Shown one piece after another: positions 34,391-42,643 of a DNA stretch of 64,000 nt. Within the stretch, counting starts at the first letter, position 1, and each line of letters begins with the position of its first letter. The stretch lies in assembly GCF_000714545.1 (NCBI RefSeq), contig NZ_AUNB01000040.1, positions 1 to 64,000 of the forward strand. The letters run 5' to 3'. The position numbers and the translations under genes are program-made. The stretch is from Thioclava indica (GTDB taxonomy: Bacteria; Pseudomonadota; Alphaproteobacteria; Rhodobacterales; Rhodobacteraceae). The notes under the pieces are model-generated. The model made no database searches. It was not told the origin of the DNA and worked only from the letters and a program-made list of their open reading frames with translations.

Positions 34391-35752
34391 ATGCCCGCCA
34401 AGTTCTCGTTCGATGCGCTCAAAAAGGCCGTCAAAGCCGAAGAGATCGACACCGTGATCGTCGCCCTGATTGATATGCAGGGCCGCCTTCAGGGCAAGCG
34501 GTTCCACGCCGCGCATTTCGTCGCCAGTGCTTGGGAAGAAACCCATTGCTGCAACTACCTGCTGGCCACCGATCTCGAGATGGAAACCGTGCCGGGCTAT
34601 GAGGCGTCCAGCTGGGAACGCGGCTATGGCGATTACGTCATGAAGCCCGATATGGAAACGCTGCGCCTGATCCCGTGGGTGCCCGGCACCGCGCTTGTGC
34701 TGTGCGATCTGCTGGATCATCACGGCACACCCGTGCCCCACGCGCCCCGCGCGATGTTGAAGTCGCAGCTCGCGCGCGCCAAGGCGCTTGGCTTTGATAC
34801 GATGATGGCGACCGAGCTGGAGTTTTTCCTGTTCGAGGAAAGCTACCCCGAGCTATTTGATGCGGGCTACCCCGACCCGACCCCTGTCGCGCGCCACAAT
34901 ATCGACTACTCGATCCTTGGCAATGCGCGCACCGAACCCGCGCTGCGCGATATACGTAACGCGCTATATCATGCGGGGATTCCGGTGGAATGTTCCAAGG
35001 GCGAGGCAGAGCGCGGTCAGGAAGAGCTGAACGTGAAATACGCCGCCGGTCTGGAAACCGCCGACATGCATGTGCTGGTCAAGCAATGCACCAAGGAAAT
35101 CGCGCAGCAACACGGGCTGTCCGCGACCTTCATGGCGAAATATCACACCGACAAGGCCGGTTCATCGAGCCACGTCCACCAATCGCTATGGAAGGGCGGC
35201 AAGAATGCGTTTTATGACGCCGATGCGCCCCACGGCATGTCAGACCTGATGCGCCATTTCCTCGGCGGGCAGTTGAAATACGCCCGCGACATCACCTATT
35301 TCCTCGCCCCCTACACCAACAGCTACAAACGGTTTTGCGAGGGGCTGTTTGCGCCCACCAAGGCGGTCTGGTCGCTCGACAACCGCACCGCAGGCTTTCG
35401 CATTTGCGGCGAAGGCACCAAATCCGTACGCGTGGAATGTCGCATTGGCGGATCCGATCTGAACCCCTATCTGGCCTGTGCAGCGCTGCTGGCTGCGGGC
35501 CTTGCGGGAATTGAGGGCGAAATGGACCCCGGCCCCGAGGCGGGCGGCGATATCTACAAGGCGGGCGATGTGGTCGATGTGCCCAAAGCCCTGCCCGAGG
35601 CAGCGGATGCCCTTGAGGCCAGCGAGATGCTGCGCGCCGCCTTCGGCGATCAGGTGATGGCCCATTACACCCACGCCGCGCGCTGGGAAATCCGCGAACA
35701 AAACCGCGTCGTGACCGATTGGGAACGTGCGCGCGGCTTTGAACGCGCCTAA
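34391..35752 (+). CDS. glutamine synthetase-family ligase (gamma-glutamyl-amine ligase type)
   Basis: The 453-residue protein has glutamine-synthetase catalytic marks: the metal-site ATELEFFLF near residue 140, NVKYAAGLETAD, the ATP/glutamate region DKAGSSSHVHQSLW (around 255), the RFCEGLFAPTKAVWSLDNRTAGFRICG loop, and VECRIGGSDLNPYLACAALLAAGL. It lacks the Tyr adenylylation loop of housekeeping GlnA and is of the length and type of PuuA/GlnT/GmaS relatives, which join glutamate through its gamma carboxyl to an amine. The neighbours (alcohol and aldehyde dehydrogenases, an amidohydrolase) support use in amine catabolism instead of ammonia assimilation. ATG 34391 follows GGAGGA by 4 bases. Confidence 0.85.
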   Translation: MPAKFSFDALKKAVKAEEIDTVIVALIDMQGRLQGKRFHAAHFVASAWEETHCCNYLLATDLEMETVPGYEASSWERGYGDYVMKPDMETLRLIPWVPGTALVLCDLLDHHGTPVPHAPRAMLKSQLARAKALGFDTMMATELEFFLFEESYPELFDAGYPDPTPVARHNIDYSILGNARTEPALRDIRNALYHAGIPVECSKGEAERGQEELNVKYAAGLETADMHVLVKQCTKEIAQQHGLSATFMAKYHTDKAGSSSHVHQSLWKGGKNAFYDADAPHGMSDLMRHFLGGQLKYARDITYFLAPYTNSYKRFCEGLFAPTKAVWSLDNRTAGFRICGEGTKSVRVECRIGGSDLNPYLACAALLAAGLAGIEGEMDPGPEAGGDIYKAGDVVDVPKALPEAADALEASEMLRAAFGDQVMAHYTHAARWEIREQNRVVTDWERARGFERA

Positions 35753-35795
35753 GACTTTGCCAATACGCGGGCAAATCGGCCCGCAAGGAGACCCC

Positions 35796-37184
35796 ATGTC
35801 AAAAGTGATCGAATGTATCTCGCCCGTCGACGGGCAGGTTTATGCAACGCGTGAAACGCTCTCGCACCCCGATGCGCAAATGATGGTCGCGCGCGCACGT
35901 GCCGCGCAACCTTCGTGGGCCGCGCGCCCCTTGGCCGACCGCATCGCGCTGGTTCAGGCGGGACTGGCCGCGCTCAACGAGATGACCGATCAGGCGGTCG
36001 AGGAACTCGCCTGGCAGATGGGCCGCCCGACCCGTTATGGCGGCGAATTTGGCGGTATGAACGAGCGTGCGAATTACATGGTCTCGATTGCCGAAGCCTC
36101 GCTTGCGCCGATGGTGATTGAGGACAGCGCCACAGCCCTGCGCCAGATCGCGCGCGAGCCGATGGGGGTCGTCGCGATCATTGCGCCGTGGAATTACCCC
36201 TATATGACGGTGATCAACTCGCTGGTGCCAGCGCTGATCGCGGGCAACACGGTGGTGCTGAAACATGCCACGCAAACGATGCTGGTGGGCGAGCGGATCG
36301 CGCAGGCCTTCCACGCCGCTGGTATCCCCGAGGACGTGTTTCAAAACGTATTTCTCAGCCATGATGTAACCGAGAAACTGCTGGCCGAGCGCGCCTTTGA
36401 TTTCATCAACTTTACCGGCTCTGTCGGGGGTGGGCGCGCGCTGGAAAAGGCTGCCGCTGGCACGTTTGTCGGCATGGGGCTGGAACTCGGGGGCAAAGAT
36501 CCGGGCTACGTCGCAGAAGACGCCGATCTGGATGCCGCCGTGGATGGGCTGATGGATGGCGCGCTGTTCAATGCAGGGCAATGCTGCTGCGGGATCGAAC
36601 GCATTTACGTTCATGAAAGCCTGTTTGACGCCTTCGTGGGCAAAGCGATTGACTGGGCGAGCAAGCTGAAACTTGGCAACCCGTTTGACGCCGACACCAC
36701 GCTTGGCCCGATGGCCAATAAACGCTTTGCCGAGGTCGTGCGCGGCCAGATCGCGGATGCGATCAACGAGGGTGCGCAGCCGCTGCTCGACCCTGCGATG
36801 TTCCCCGCCGATGACGGGGGGGCTTATCTGGCGCCGCAGATCCTGATCAACGTCAATCACGAGATGCGGGTGATGCGCGAAGAAAGCTTCGGCCCCGTGG
36901 TCGGCATCATGTCGGTCAAGAATGACGAAGAGGCGATCGCCGCGATGAACGATTGTCAATACGGGCTGACCTGTTCGCTTTGGACCGCCGACCCCGAGCG
37001 CGCCGAAACCATTGGCGCGCGGCTGCAAACCGGCACCGTGTTCATGAACCGCTGCGACTATCTTGACCCCGCGCTGTGCTGGACGGGCTGCAAGGAAACG
37101 GGTCGGGGGAACTCGCTGTCTGTGCTGGGCTATCACGCGCTGACGCGCCCGAAATCCTACCATCTCAAGAAGGTGACGAAATGA
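35796..37184 (+). CDS. NAD(P)-dependent aldehyde dehydrogenase
   Basis: A 462-residue member of the aldehyde dehydrogenase superfamily that would oxidise an aldehyde to the acid. The cofactor site is seen in IIAPWNYPYMTVINSLVPALIAGNTVVLKHA. The general-base Glu is in MGLELGGKDPGYVAEDADLD, and the catalytic Cys is in NAGQCCCGIERIYV, which carries three consecutive Cys. EESFGPVVGIM is the conserved end motif. ATG 35796 follows AAGGAG. The stop overlaps the next start by 4 bases (ATGA). The aldehyde made by the next gene product is its probable substrate. Confidence 0.93.
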   Translation: MSKVIECISPVDGQVYATRETLSHPDAQMMVARARAAQPSWAARPLADRIALVQAGLAALNEMTDQAVEELAWQMGRPTRYGGEFGGMNERANYMVSIAEASLAPMVIEDSATALRQIAREPMGVVAIIAPWNYPYMTVINSLVPALIAGNTVVLKHATQTMLVGERIAQAFHAAGIPEDVFQNVFLSHDVTEKLLAERAFDFINFTGSVGGGRALEKAAAGTFVGMGLELGGKDPGYVAEDADLDAAVDGLMDGALFNAGQCCCGIERIYVHESLFDAFVGKAIDWASKLKLGNPFDADTTLGPMANKRFAEVVRGQIADAINEGAQPLLDPAMFPADDGGAYLAPQILINVNHEMRVMREESFGPVVGIMSVKNDEEAIAAMNDCQYGLTCSLWTADPERAETIGARLQTGTVFMNRCDYLDPALCWTGCKETGRGNSLSVLGYHALTRPKSYHLKKVTK

Positions 37185-38335
37185 ACGCTCCTACTGCGAA
37201 CTGGTCCTATCCCACCGCGATCAAATTCGGCCCCGGCCGGATCGCGGAACTGGCCGATCACTGCAAATCCGCTGGCATGAGCAAGCCGCTTCTGGTGACC
37301 GACAAGGCGCTCTCCTCCCTGCCGATCACCGCCCAAGCCCTTGATATTCTGGACGCAGCCGGCCTTGGCCGCGCCGTATTCAGCGAGGTCGACCCCAACC
37401 CGAACGAGGCCAACATGGCCGATGGCATCGCCGTCTATAACGCGGGCGGTCATGACGGCGTGGTGTGTTTCGGCGGTGGCTCGGCGCTGGATCTGGGCAA
37501 GATGATTGCGCTGATGGCGGGGCAGAAACCGGGTCTCAGCGTCTGGGATCTTGAGGATGTCGGCGATTGGTGGACGCGCGCGGATGGCGACGCGATCGCC
37601 CCGATCATCGCCGTGCCGACGACGGCTGGCACCGGGTCCGAGGTCGGTCGCGCGGGCGTTCTGACCAATTCCGAGACTCACAAAAAGAAAATCATCTTCC
37701 ACCCCAAACTGCTGCCCGCCGTCACGATCTGCGATCCTGAACTGACCGTGGGAATGCCTGCCTTTATCACCGCAGGTACGGGCATGGATGCGCTGGCTCA
37801 TTGCCTTGAGGCCTATTGCAGCCCGCATTACCACCCGATGAGCCAAGGCATCGCGCTGGAAGGAATGCGGCTGGTGTTTGAAAACCTGCCCCGCGCCTAT
37901 GCCACGCCCAATGATCTGGACGCGCGCGCGCAGATGATGTCAGCCGCCGCCATGGGCGCTGTCGCGTTCCAAAAGGGGCTGGGCGCAATCCATTCGCTAT
38001 CCCATCCGATCGGTGCGGTTTACGGCACCCATCATGGCACGACGAATGCGGTGGTGATGCCGATGGTGCTGGATTTCAACCGCGCTGAAATTGAGGATCG
38101 CATCATCCGCGCCGCTGCTTACCTGGGCATTGCGGGCGGGTTTGACGGGTTCAAGGCGCGCATTCTTGCGCTGCGCACCGAGCTGTCGATCCCCGAAAAC
38201 TTGAGCGCGATGGGCGTTGATCCGGCACGTCTGGATGAGCTGACAGACATGGCGCTTGAAGATCCGTCTTGCGGCGGTAACCCCGTTGAAATGACGCGCG
38301 AAAATACCCGCGCGCTATTTGAATCCTGCATGTAG
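37181..38335 (+). CDS. iron-containing (group III) alcohol dehydrogenase
   Basis: This 384-residue enzyme belongs to the iron-dependent alcohol dehydrogenase family and would oxidise an alcohol to an aldehyde with NAD. The cofactor loop is in VVCFGGGSALDLGKMIALM and PIIAVPTTAGTGSEVGRAGVL. The iron ligands fall in TGMDALAHCLEAYCSPHYHPMS and in KGLGAIHSLSHPIGAVYGTHHG. The start overlaps the aldehyde dehydrogenase stop in an ATGA junction, so both enzymes are coupled, as expected for consecutive oxidation steps. It is the last gene of the operon and ends at a strong hairpin. Confidence 0.93.
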   Translation: MNAPTANWSYPTAIKFGPGRIAELADHCKSAGMSKPLLVTDKALSSLPITAQALDILDAAGLGRAVFSEVDPNPNEANMADGIAVYNAGGHDGVVCFGGGSALDLGKMIALMAGQKPGLSVWDLEDVGDWWTRADGDAIAPIIAVPTTAGTGSEVGRAGVLTNSETHKKKIIFHPKLLPAVTICDPELTVGMPAFITAGTGMDALAHCLEAYCSPHYHPMSQGIALEGMRLVFENLPRAYATPNDLDARAQMMSAAAMGAVAFQKGLGAIHSLSHPIGAVYGTHHGTTNAVVMPMVLDFNRAEIEDRIIRAAAYLGIAGGFDGFKARILALRTELSIPENLSAMGVDPARLDELTDMALEDPSCGGNPVEMTRENTRALFESCM

Positions 38336-38345
38336 AATATGGGCG

Positions 38346-38383
38346 GACCCGGCGGCTTAAGGGACGCAATAAGCCGCCGGGTC
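38346..38383. terminator. strong hairpin at the end of the catabolic operon
   Basis: A perfect 14-bp stem, GACCCGGCGGCTTA (38346-38359) with TAAGCCGCCGGGTC (38370-38383), has a 10-base loop. It sits between convergent genes and lacks a U-tract, so it may work in both directions or protect 3' ends. Confidence 0.7.
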
Positions 38384-38385
38384 GC

Positions 38386-38931
38386 TCACCCGACCGGGGA
38401 CGAACCGGCCATTCGAATGTAGGCATCAGGCAGCGGGCTTGCTTGCGCCGCCACCTTCGCCCCACCGTTCACAAAGGCGCTGACCACGGCGCCATGCACC
38501 TGAATCAAAAGCGCCACATTCGCATCATCGGACCGTTCAACCGCACGCACGCCATCGGGCAAATCGTGCAGCACCAGTTCGACCTTGTCAGCCTGCGCAA
38601 AGATTTCGGCAAAGGCCGGATCCCAATGACGCAGCCCCCATTTTTCCACCATGCGCGCATGCATCGCATGGGCATGTTTGCGGATCAGCGCCGCGATCTC
38701 GGGATCATCCGAGCGCGTCTCGGCCACGATCCCGTCGGGCGTGTTGGTGACGTTGCGGCTAATCTGGTCGTGATGTTTCAAAAGCGCGTGGAAATCGGCC
38801 TGATCGTCGTGATGACGCTGGGCGCGCTCTGGGCCCATGCCGCCACCATGGCCATGCCCCCGCGCGCCACCATGCCCGCCGCGATGACCACCGCGTTTCT
38901 GATCGAGTTGGGGCAAATCGTGAGACATCAT
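38386..38931 (-). CDS. hypothetical His/Gly-rich protein with duplicated domain
   Basis: The 181-residue product has an N-terminal segment of about 40 residues rich in His and Gly (GGHRGGHGGARGHGHGGGM) that could bind metal. It is followed by two copies of one unit of about 60 residues. Copy one holds TPDGIVAETRSDDPEIAALIRKHAHAM and copy two holds LPDGVRAVERSDDANVALLIQVHGAVV; the shared pattern is PDG..A..RSDD...A.LI..H. There is no signal peptide. Two ATGs at 38931 and 38928 precede the coding region, the second being better spaced from GAGG. I do not recognise a named family. Confidence 0.65.
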   Translation of the reverse strand: MMSHDLPQLDQKRGGHRGGHGGARGHGHGGGMGPERAQRHHDDQADFHALLKHHDQISRNVTNTPDGIVAETRSDDPEIAALIRKHAHAMHARMVEKWGLRHWDPAFAEIFAQADKVELVLHDLPDGVRAVERSDDANVALLIQVHGAVVSAFVNGGAKVAAQASPLPDAYIRMAGSSPVG

Positions 38932-39137
38932 TTCCTCGCTGCGTTATGTTATCTTATATCGTGCATTCCGCGTAAATCATTCAGACAGATTGCCGCAGCC
39001 CCGATGTTCGCCATGTAACGCGCGGCAAGGATGCAACCCTGCACCAAGAAACGCCAATTTTGCGCCCGCGACGCTCGCAAAATCAGGTCACCTCGTCTAG
39101 AAATGCCCCCAAGAGACGCGGTTTTGAGGGAAGACGC

Positions 39138-41246
39138 ATGAAACGGATCACGGGTGGTATCGCCAGCGCAGCGCTTTTGGCAGGGATGGGGTTTGCCCAA
39201 GCCGCTCATGCGCAAGATCAACGCGCCCAAAATCAACTCGCCTGGAGCATCGGCACCCTTGGCGCCCCCGGCGTGATCGACACCCCGACCGCCGAGACAT
39301 TCCGCGATGGCGAACTGGTCGCCTCGGTCTCTGGCTATTCCGACAGCCAGCGCGGCAATTTCTCGTTTCAGATGTTCCCGCGCCTGACCGCCACCCTGCG
39401 CTTTTCGCGCGAAAAAGGGCTGGGCGTTGGCGGCGATACCCTCAAGGACCGCAGCTTTGATCTGCATCTGCAATTGCTCAAGGAAAAGGGCTGGCGTCCG
39501 GCCTTTGCCGTGGGCCTGCGCGATATGTTTGGCGACGGGGTTTACGCCTCGGAATATGTGGTGGCCACCAAGACATTTACCCCGCGTCTGCGCGCGAGTG
39601 TGGGTTGGGGCTGGGGTCGGCTTGGCTCTGGCGGTTCGGGGGGCGGCACGCGCCCTGCACCCTCGCTTTCGGGCGGGCTGAACAATGACACCTGGTTCAA
39701 AGGGCCGTCCGCGCCCTTCGCCTCGGTGATCTGGCAGGCGACTGACAAGATCGCGCTCAAGGCTGAATATAGCGATGATGACTACGCCGCCGAAACGGCT
39801 GCGAACGGGTTTGACAACAAGACGCCGCTGAATTTCGGCGTCGATTACAAGATCAACCAAATCGCCTCGGTGTCGGGCTATGTGCTGCACGGCTCCAAGG
39901 TGGGGTTCCAGTTCAACATCGCGCTGGACCCGCGCCAGCCCGCCGCCCCCTCGGGGCTGGAACGTGCGCCGGTTCCGGTCGCGCCGCGCCCCTCGCGCGC
40001 CAGCAATCCGCAAGCCTATGCCACCGATTGGGCGCAAGACCCGACCGCGCGCCCCGCGATCCAGAAATCCATCGGCGATGCGCTGATGAAAGACGGTCAG
40101 GTGCTTGAGGCGATGAAACTTTCTCCCACCAGCGCCGATCTGCGCATCTCGAATGAAACCTACCGCGCCAATCCCCAAGCCATTGGTCACGCCGCGCGCA
40201 TCGCAAGCCGCGCCCTGCCCGCCTCGGTCGAGACGATCAAGGTCACCTTGATGGAGCGCGGCATGCCCGCCTCGACGACCACGCTGAAACGCGCCGATAT
40301 CGAGCGGCTGGAAAACGGCCCCTCGACAAAGATCGCCGCCGTTGCGCAGATCGGGGAAAGCGAGCGCGGCAATCGCGGCTTCACACAGACCCCCGGCGTC
40401 TACCCGCGCCTGATGTGGGGCATCGCGCCCTATCTCGAACTGTCGCCCTTTGATCCGGTCGAAGATCTGCACGCCGACCTGGGTGTCACACTCAGCGGGC
40501 GCTATGAATTCGCGCCCGGTCTGGTGGTCGCAGGGGCGCTGCGCCAAAAGGCGATTGGCAATCTGGACGACAATCCGAAAACCTCGACCTCAACCGTGCA
40601 GCATGTGCGCACCGACATTTACGAATATCAAAAGCACGGCGATCTTACGATTCCCTACCTGACCTTTGCCGCCTACGGTCGCCCCGCCGACAATCTATAT
40701 TCGCGCGTCACGGTCGGTCTGCTGGAGCAGATGTATGGCGGGGTTTCGGGCGAATTGCTGTGGAAACCGGTTGATAGCCGTTTGGCACTCGGAGCCGAGG
40801 TCAACCTCGTCAAGCAGCGCGATTTCGATCAGCATTTCTCGTTCCGCGACTATTCCACAACGACTGCCTTTGTCTCGGCCTATTACGATTTCGGCAACGG
40901 GCTGACGGGCGAGCTGGATGTCGGGCGCTACCTCGCGCGCGACTTCGGCGCGACGATTTCGCTGGATCGCGAATTGGCCAATGGCTGGAAAGTCGGCGCT
41001 TGGGCGACGCTCACCGATATGTCGGGCAGCGATTTCGGTCCCGGAAAATTTGACAAGGGCGTCCGCCTGACGATCCCGCTGGGCTATGCGACAGGGATGC
41101 CCTCGCTCAAGAGCTTCTCGACGACGCTGCGCCCCTATGTCGGCGATGGCGGGGCGCGCGTGGATGTGCAGGGCCGCTTGTATGAAACGCTGGATGGCAG
41201 CCAACAAGGTGGGCTGTATCGCGATTGGGGGAGGTTCTGGCGATGA
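39138..41246 (+). CDS. yjbH: YjbH-domain outer-membrane protein (exopolysaccharide secretion)
   Basis: The 702-residue product starts with a signal peptide (MKRITGGIASAALLAGMGFAQAAHA) and continues as a beta-strand-rich protein of the YjbH family. Marks are TLGAPGVIDTPTAETFRDGELVASVSGYS, FPRLTATLRFSRE, GVYASEYVVATKTF, SGRYEFAPGLVVAGALRQK and the C-terminal VRLTIPLGYATGMPS. Family members are part of yjbEFGH-type loci linked to extracellular polysaccharide. The ATG at 39138 follows GAGGGAAGACGC. It overlaps yjbF by 4 bases (ATGA). Glycosyltransferase or yjbE/G genes are not present here. Confidence 0.85.
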   Translation: MKRITGGIASAALLAGMGFAQAAHAQDQRAQNQLAWSIGTLGAPGVIDTPTAETFRDGELVASVSGYSDSQRGNFSFQMFPRLTATLRFSREKGLGVGGDTLKDRSFDLHLQLLKEKGWRPAFAVGLRDMFGDGVYASEYVVATKTFTPRLRASVGWGWGRLGSGGSGGGTRPAPSLSGGLNNDTWFKGPSAPFASVIWQATDKIALKAEYSDDDYAAETAANGFDNKTPLNFGVDYKINQIASVSGYVLHGSKVGFQFNIALDPRQPAAPSGLERAPVPVAPRPSRASNPQAYATDWAQDPTARPAIQKSIGDALMKDGQVLEAMKLSPTSADLRISNETYRANPQAIGHAARIASRALPASVETIKVTLMERGMPASTTTLKRADIERLENGPSTKIAAVAQIGESERGNRGFTQTPGVYPRLMWGIAPYLELSPFDPVEDLHADLGVTLSGRYEFAPGLVVAGALRQKAIGNLDDNPKTSTSTVQHVRTDIYEYQKHGDLTIPYLTFAAYGRPADNLYSRVTVGLLEQMYGGVSGELLWKPVDSRLALGAEVNLVKQRDFDQHFSFRDYSTTTAFVSAYYDFGNGLTGELDVGRYLARDFGATISLDRELANGWKVGAWATLTDMSGSDFGPGKFDKGVRLTIPLGYATGMPSLKSFSTTLRPYVGDGGARVDVQGRLYETLDGSQQGGLYRDWGRFWR

Positions 41247-41923
41247 GCCGGAGCGTCCTTGGCGCAACCGCGCTGATCGTCGCACTTGGCGCTTGTAGCC
41301 ATGACAGCGCAGGCATTCAGGAGAAAAAATCAGGCGGGGTCAAAATGGTGACCTCGGCGCTGGGACAGGTGCTGCCGGGCAAGAAGAAAGCCGCCGAAAA
41401 TGCGGCCCCACAAGACCCCAACGCGCTGGCCGCCGCTGCGCTGCAATCGCTGCAAGGCCCTGTGATCATGGTCACATTTGAGGCCAACAAGGCCGCGACC
41501 GTCGCTGCGATGCGCGGTCAAAACGGCACGATGCGCACCTATCAGACGCCCGATCAGCGCGCCTTCGTGCTGCGCGGCGGGCTGTTGGCAGGCACACGCG
41601 GCTTCGGGCGCGATCTGATGTCGGCAGATACCAGTGCCGCCGGGGCGCTGATCCGCGCCGCCAAGGCTGGCACCGCGCCGCGCGTTTATCGCTACCTCGA
41701 TGGCGATGGCGAGGAACGCCCCCTGCCCGTCTCCTGCACGATCACGCCGGGCGGCACGGTGCAGCGAGGCCCCGTCACCGCCCAGCAGGTTGGCGAGCAT
41801 TGCGAGGGCTCGGGCGTCACTCTGGACATGAGCTATCTCGTTGCGGGCGGCACGATTTTGGCCTCACGGCAATGGGTTGGCCCAGGATTGGGCTATGTCG
41901 CGATCCAACAATTGCGCAACTAA
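41243..41923 (+). CDS. yjbF: YjbF-family lipoprotein
   Basis: The 226-residue product has a lipoprotein signal with lipobox ALGAC near residue 20. Its mature domain matches the YjbF/group 4 capsule (GfcB-like) type: GPVIMVTFEANKAATVAAMRGQNGTMRTYQTPDQRAFVLRGGLLAGTRGFGRDLMSAD and a C-terminal GGTILASRQWVGPGLGYVAIQQL. It would be outer-membrane anchored and act together with YjbH, whose stop codon it overlaps. A strong terminator closes the pair at 41956-41980. Confidence 0.83.
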   Translation: MSRSVLGATALIVALGACSHDSAGIQEKKSGGVKMVTSALGQVLPGKKKAAENAAPQDPNALAAAALQSLQGPVIMVTFEANKAATVAAMRGQNGTMRTYQTPDQRAFVLRGGLLAGTRGFGRDLMSADTSAAGALIRAAKAGTAPRVYRYLDGDGEERPLPVSCTITPGGTVQRGPVTAQQVGEHCEGSGVTLDMSYLVAGGTILASRQWVGPGLGYVAIQQLRN

Positions 41924-41955
41924 GCCCACAGTTTTCAGCCACATTCCGATACACG

Positions 41956-41980
41956 AAAGCCCCCGCATCCCGGGGGCTTT
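41956..41980 (+). terminator. intrinsic terminator of yjbH-yjbF
   Basis: AAAGCCCCCG (41956-41965) pairs with CGGGGGCTTT (41971-41980), loop CATCC, followed by TTC; flanking ACACG/CGTGT adds outer pairing. This is a classical rho-independent terminator. Confidence 0.9.
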
Positions 41981-42016
41981 TTCGTGTCGCGACACCTGTA
42001 AGCAATCAGACATTAA

Positions 42017-42048
42017 AAAAGACCGAAGCGCATGCGCTCCGGCCTTTT
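42017..42048 (-). terminator. intrinsic terminator of the small secreted protein gene
   Basis: On the minus strand AAAAGGCCGGAGCGC pairs across ATGCGC with its partner (two mismatches), followed by TTTTTT. It lies about 20 bases behind the small gene ending at 42070. Confidence 0.8.
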
Positions 42049-42069
42049 CTAACTTGGTATCGTCCGAAC

Positions 42070-42258
42070 TTAGTTGTTCGACGCTGCAACAGCGACGGCA
42101 ACCAGCAGAAGAACCGGGATGATGATCCCAGCGTTCGAGGAGGACGACTGCTGAACCACAACGGGCTCGGGCTCGACAACAGGAGCGACATAGCCGCCAG
42201 CGAATGCTGCAGAACCGGTGAGGCCGAGGGCCAGAGCGATGGTAGCGATCTTTTTCAT
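42070..42258 (-). CDS. small secreted or membrane protein with GGYVAP motif
   Basis: The 62-residue product has a signal peptide (MKKIATIALALGLTGSAAFA), then GGYVAPVVEPEPVVVQQSSSSNAG and a C-terminal hydrophobic stretch IIIPVLLLVAVAVAAS. It could be a peptide anchored in the membrane after signal cleavage. The start at 42258 has GGAG 7 bases upstream, and the gene has its own terminator and a long leader with a hairpin, so it is a genuine independent gene. I recall similar short GGYVAP proteins in related genomes, but no function is known. Confidence 0.8.
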   Translation of the reverse strand: MKKIATIALALGLTGSAAFAGGYVAPVVEPEPVVVQQSSSSNAGIIIPVLLLVAVAVAASNN

Positions 42259-42643
42259 GGTAATCTCCGTCATGACCTAGAGGAGCCGCTTACAGTTAGC
42301 GGCTTCGAAGGGAGATTTGCATAGGTTCACGGGCTTTGAAAGAATAAACCTCGGGCACGCTGCCCTGCAGCGCAGAACTGTTGCACTTTGGCACAGTTGT
42401 GGCGCCAAAACCGCTAAACTAAGGCGCGGCGGCGCGGTCTGGTCGCATAAAACCGTCGGGCACGAGCCGAATTCTGCCAGAAATTTCGCGGATTTGCCCG
42501 AATCTTGGCTTCGCGCACCCTATGCGCAGAGAATCACCAAGCCAAAACACGAAACCGCTAAAAAGGTAAATTTTAAGTTAGCGCGAAGTGAGATGCGATG
42601 TGGCGTCAGGCAGGGAACGTCCCCGCCCGCCTGAAGCAAATAT
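42259..42643. other. intergenic region upstream of the small secreted protein gene
   Basis: These 385 bases contain no gene I can support. The part next to the small gene is its leader with the hairpin at 42284-42304. The remainder has several A/T-rich tracts and presumably the promoter, but no clear -35/-10 pair is visible. The other end borders the argF stop codon. Confidence 0.5.
42284..42304 (-). promoter_or_regulatory. leader hairpin in front of the small secreted protein gene
   Basis: AGCCGCT (42284-42290) pairs with AGCGGCT (42298-42304) around TACAGTT. It lies 26 bases in front of the start codon and so within the likely 5' leader, just before the GGAG ribosome site. It may stabilise the mRNA or control translation. 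Confidence 0.45.

Noticed and set aside
32464-34452. 662-codon open frame antisense to dctM, dctP and the ligase gene start
   Set aside because: It spans three well-supported genes on the other strand and shows no domain; it is another G+C shadow.
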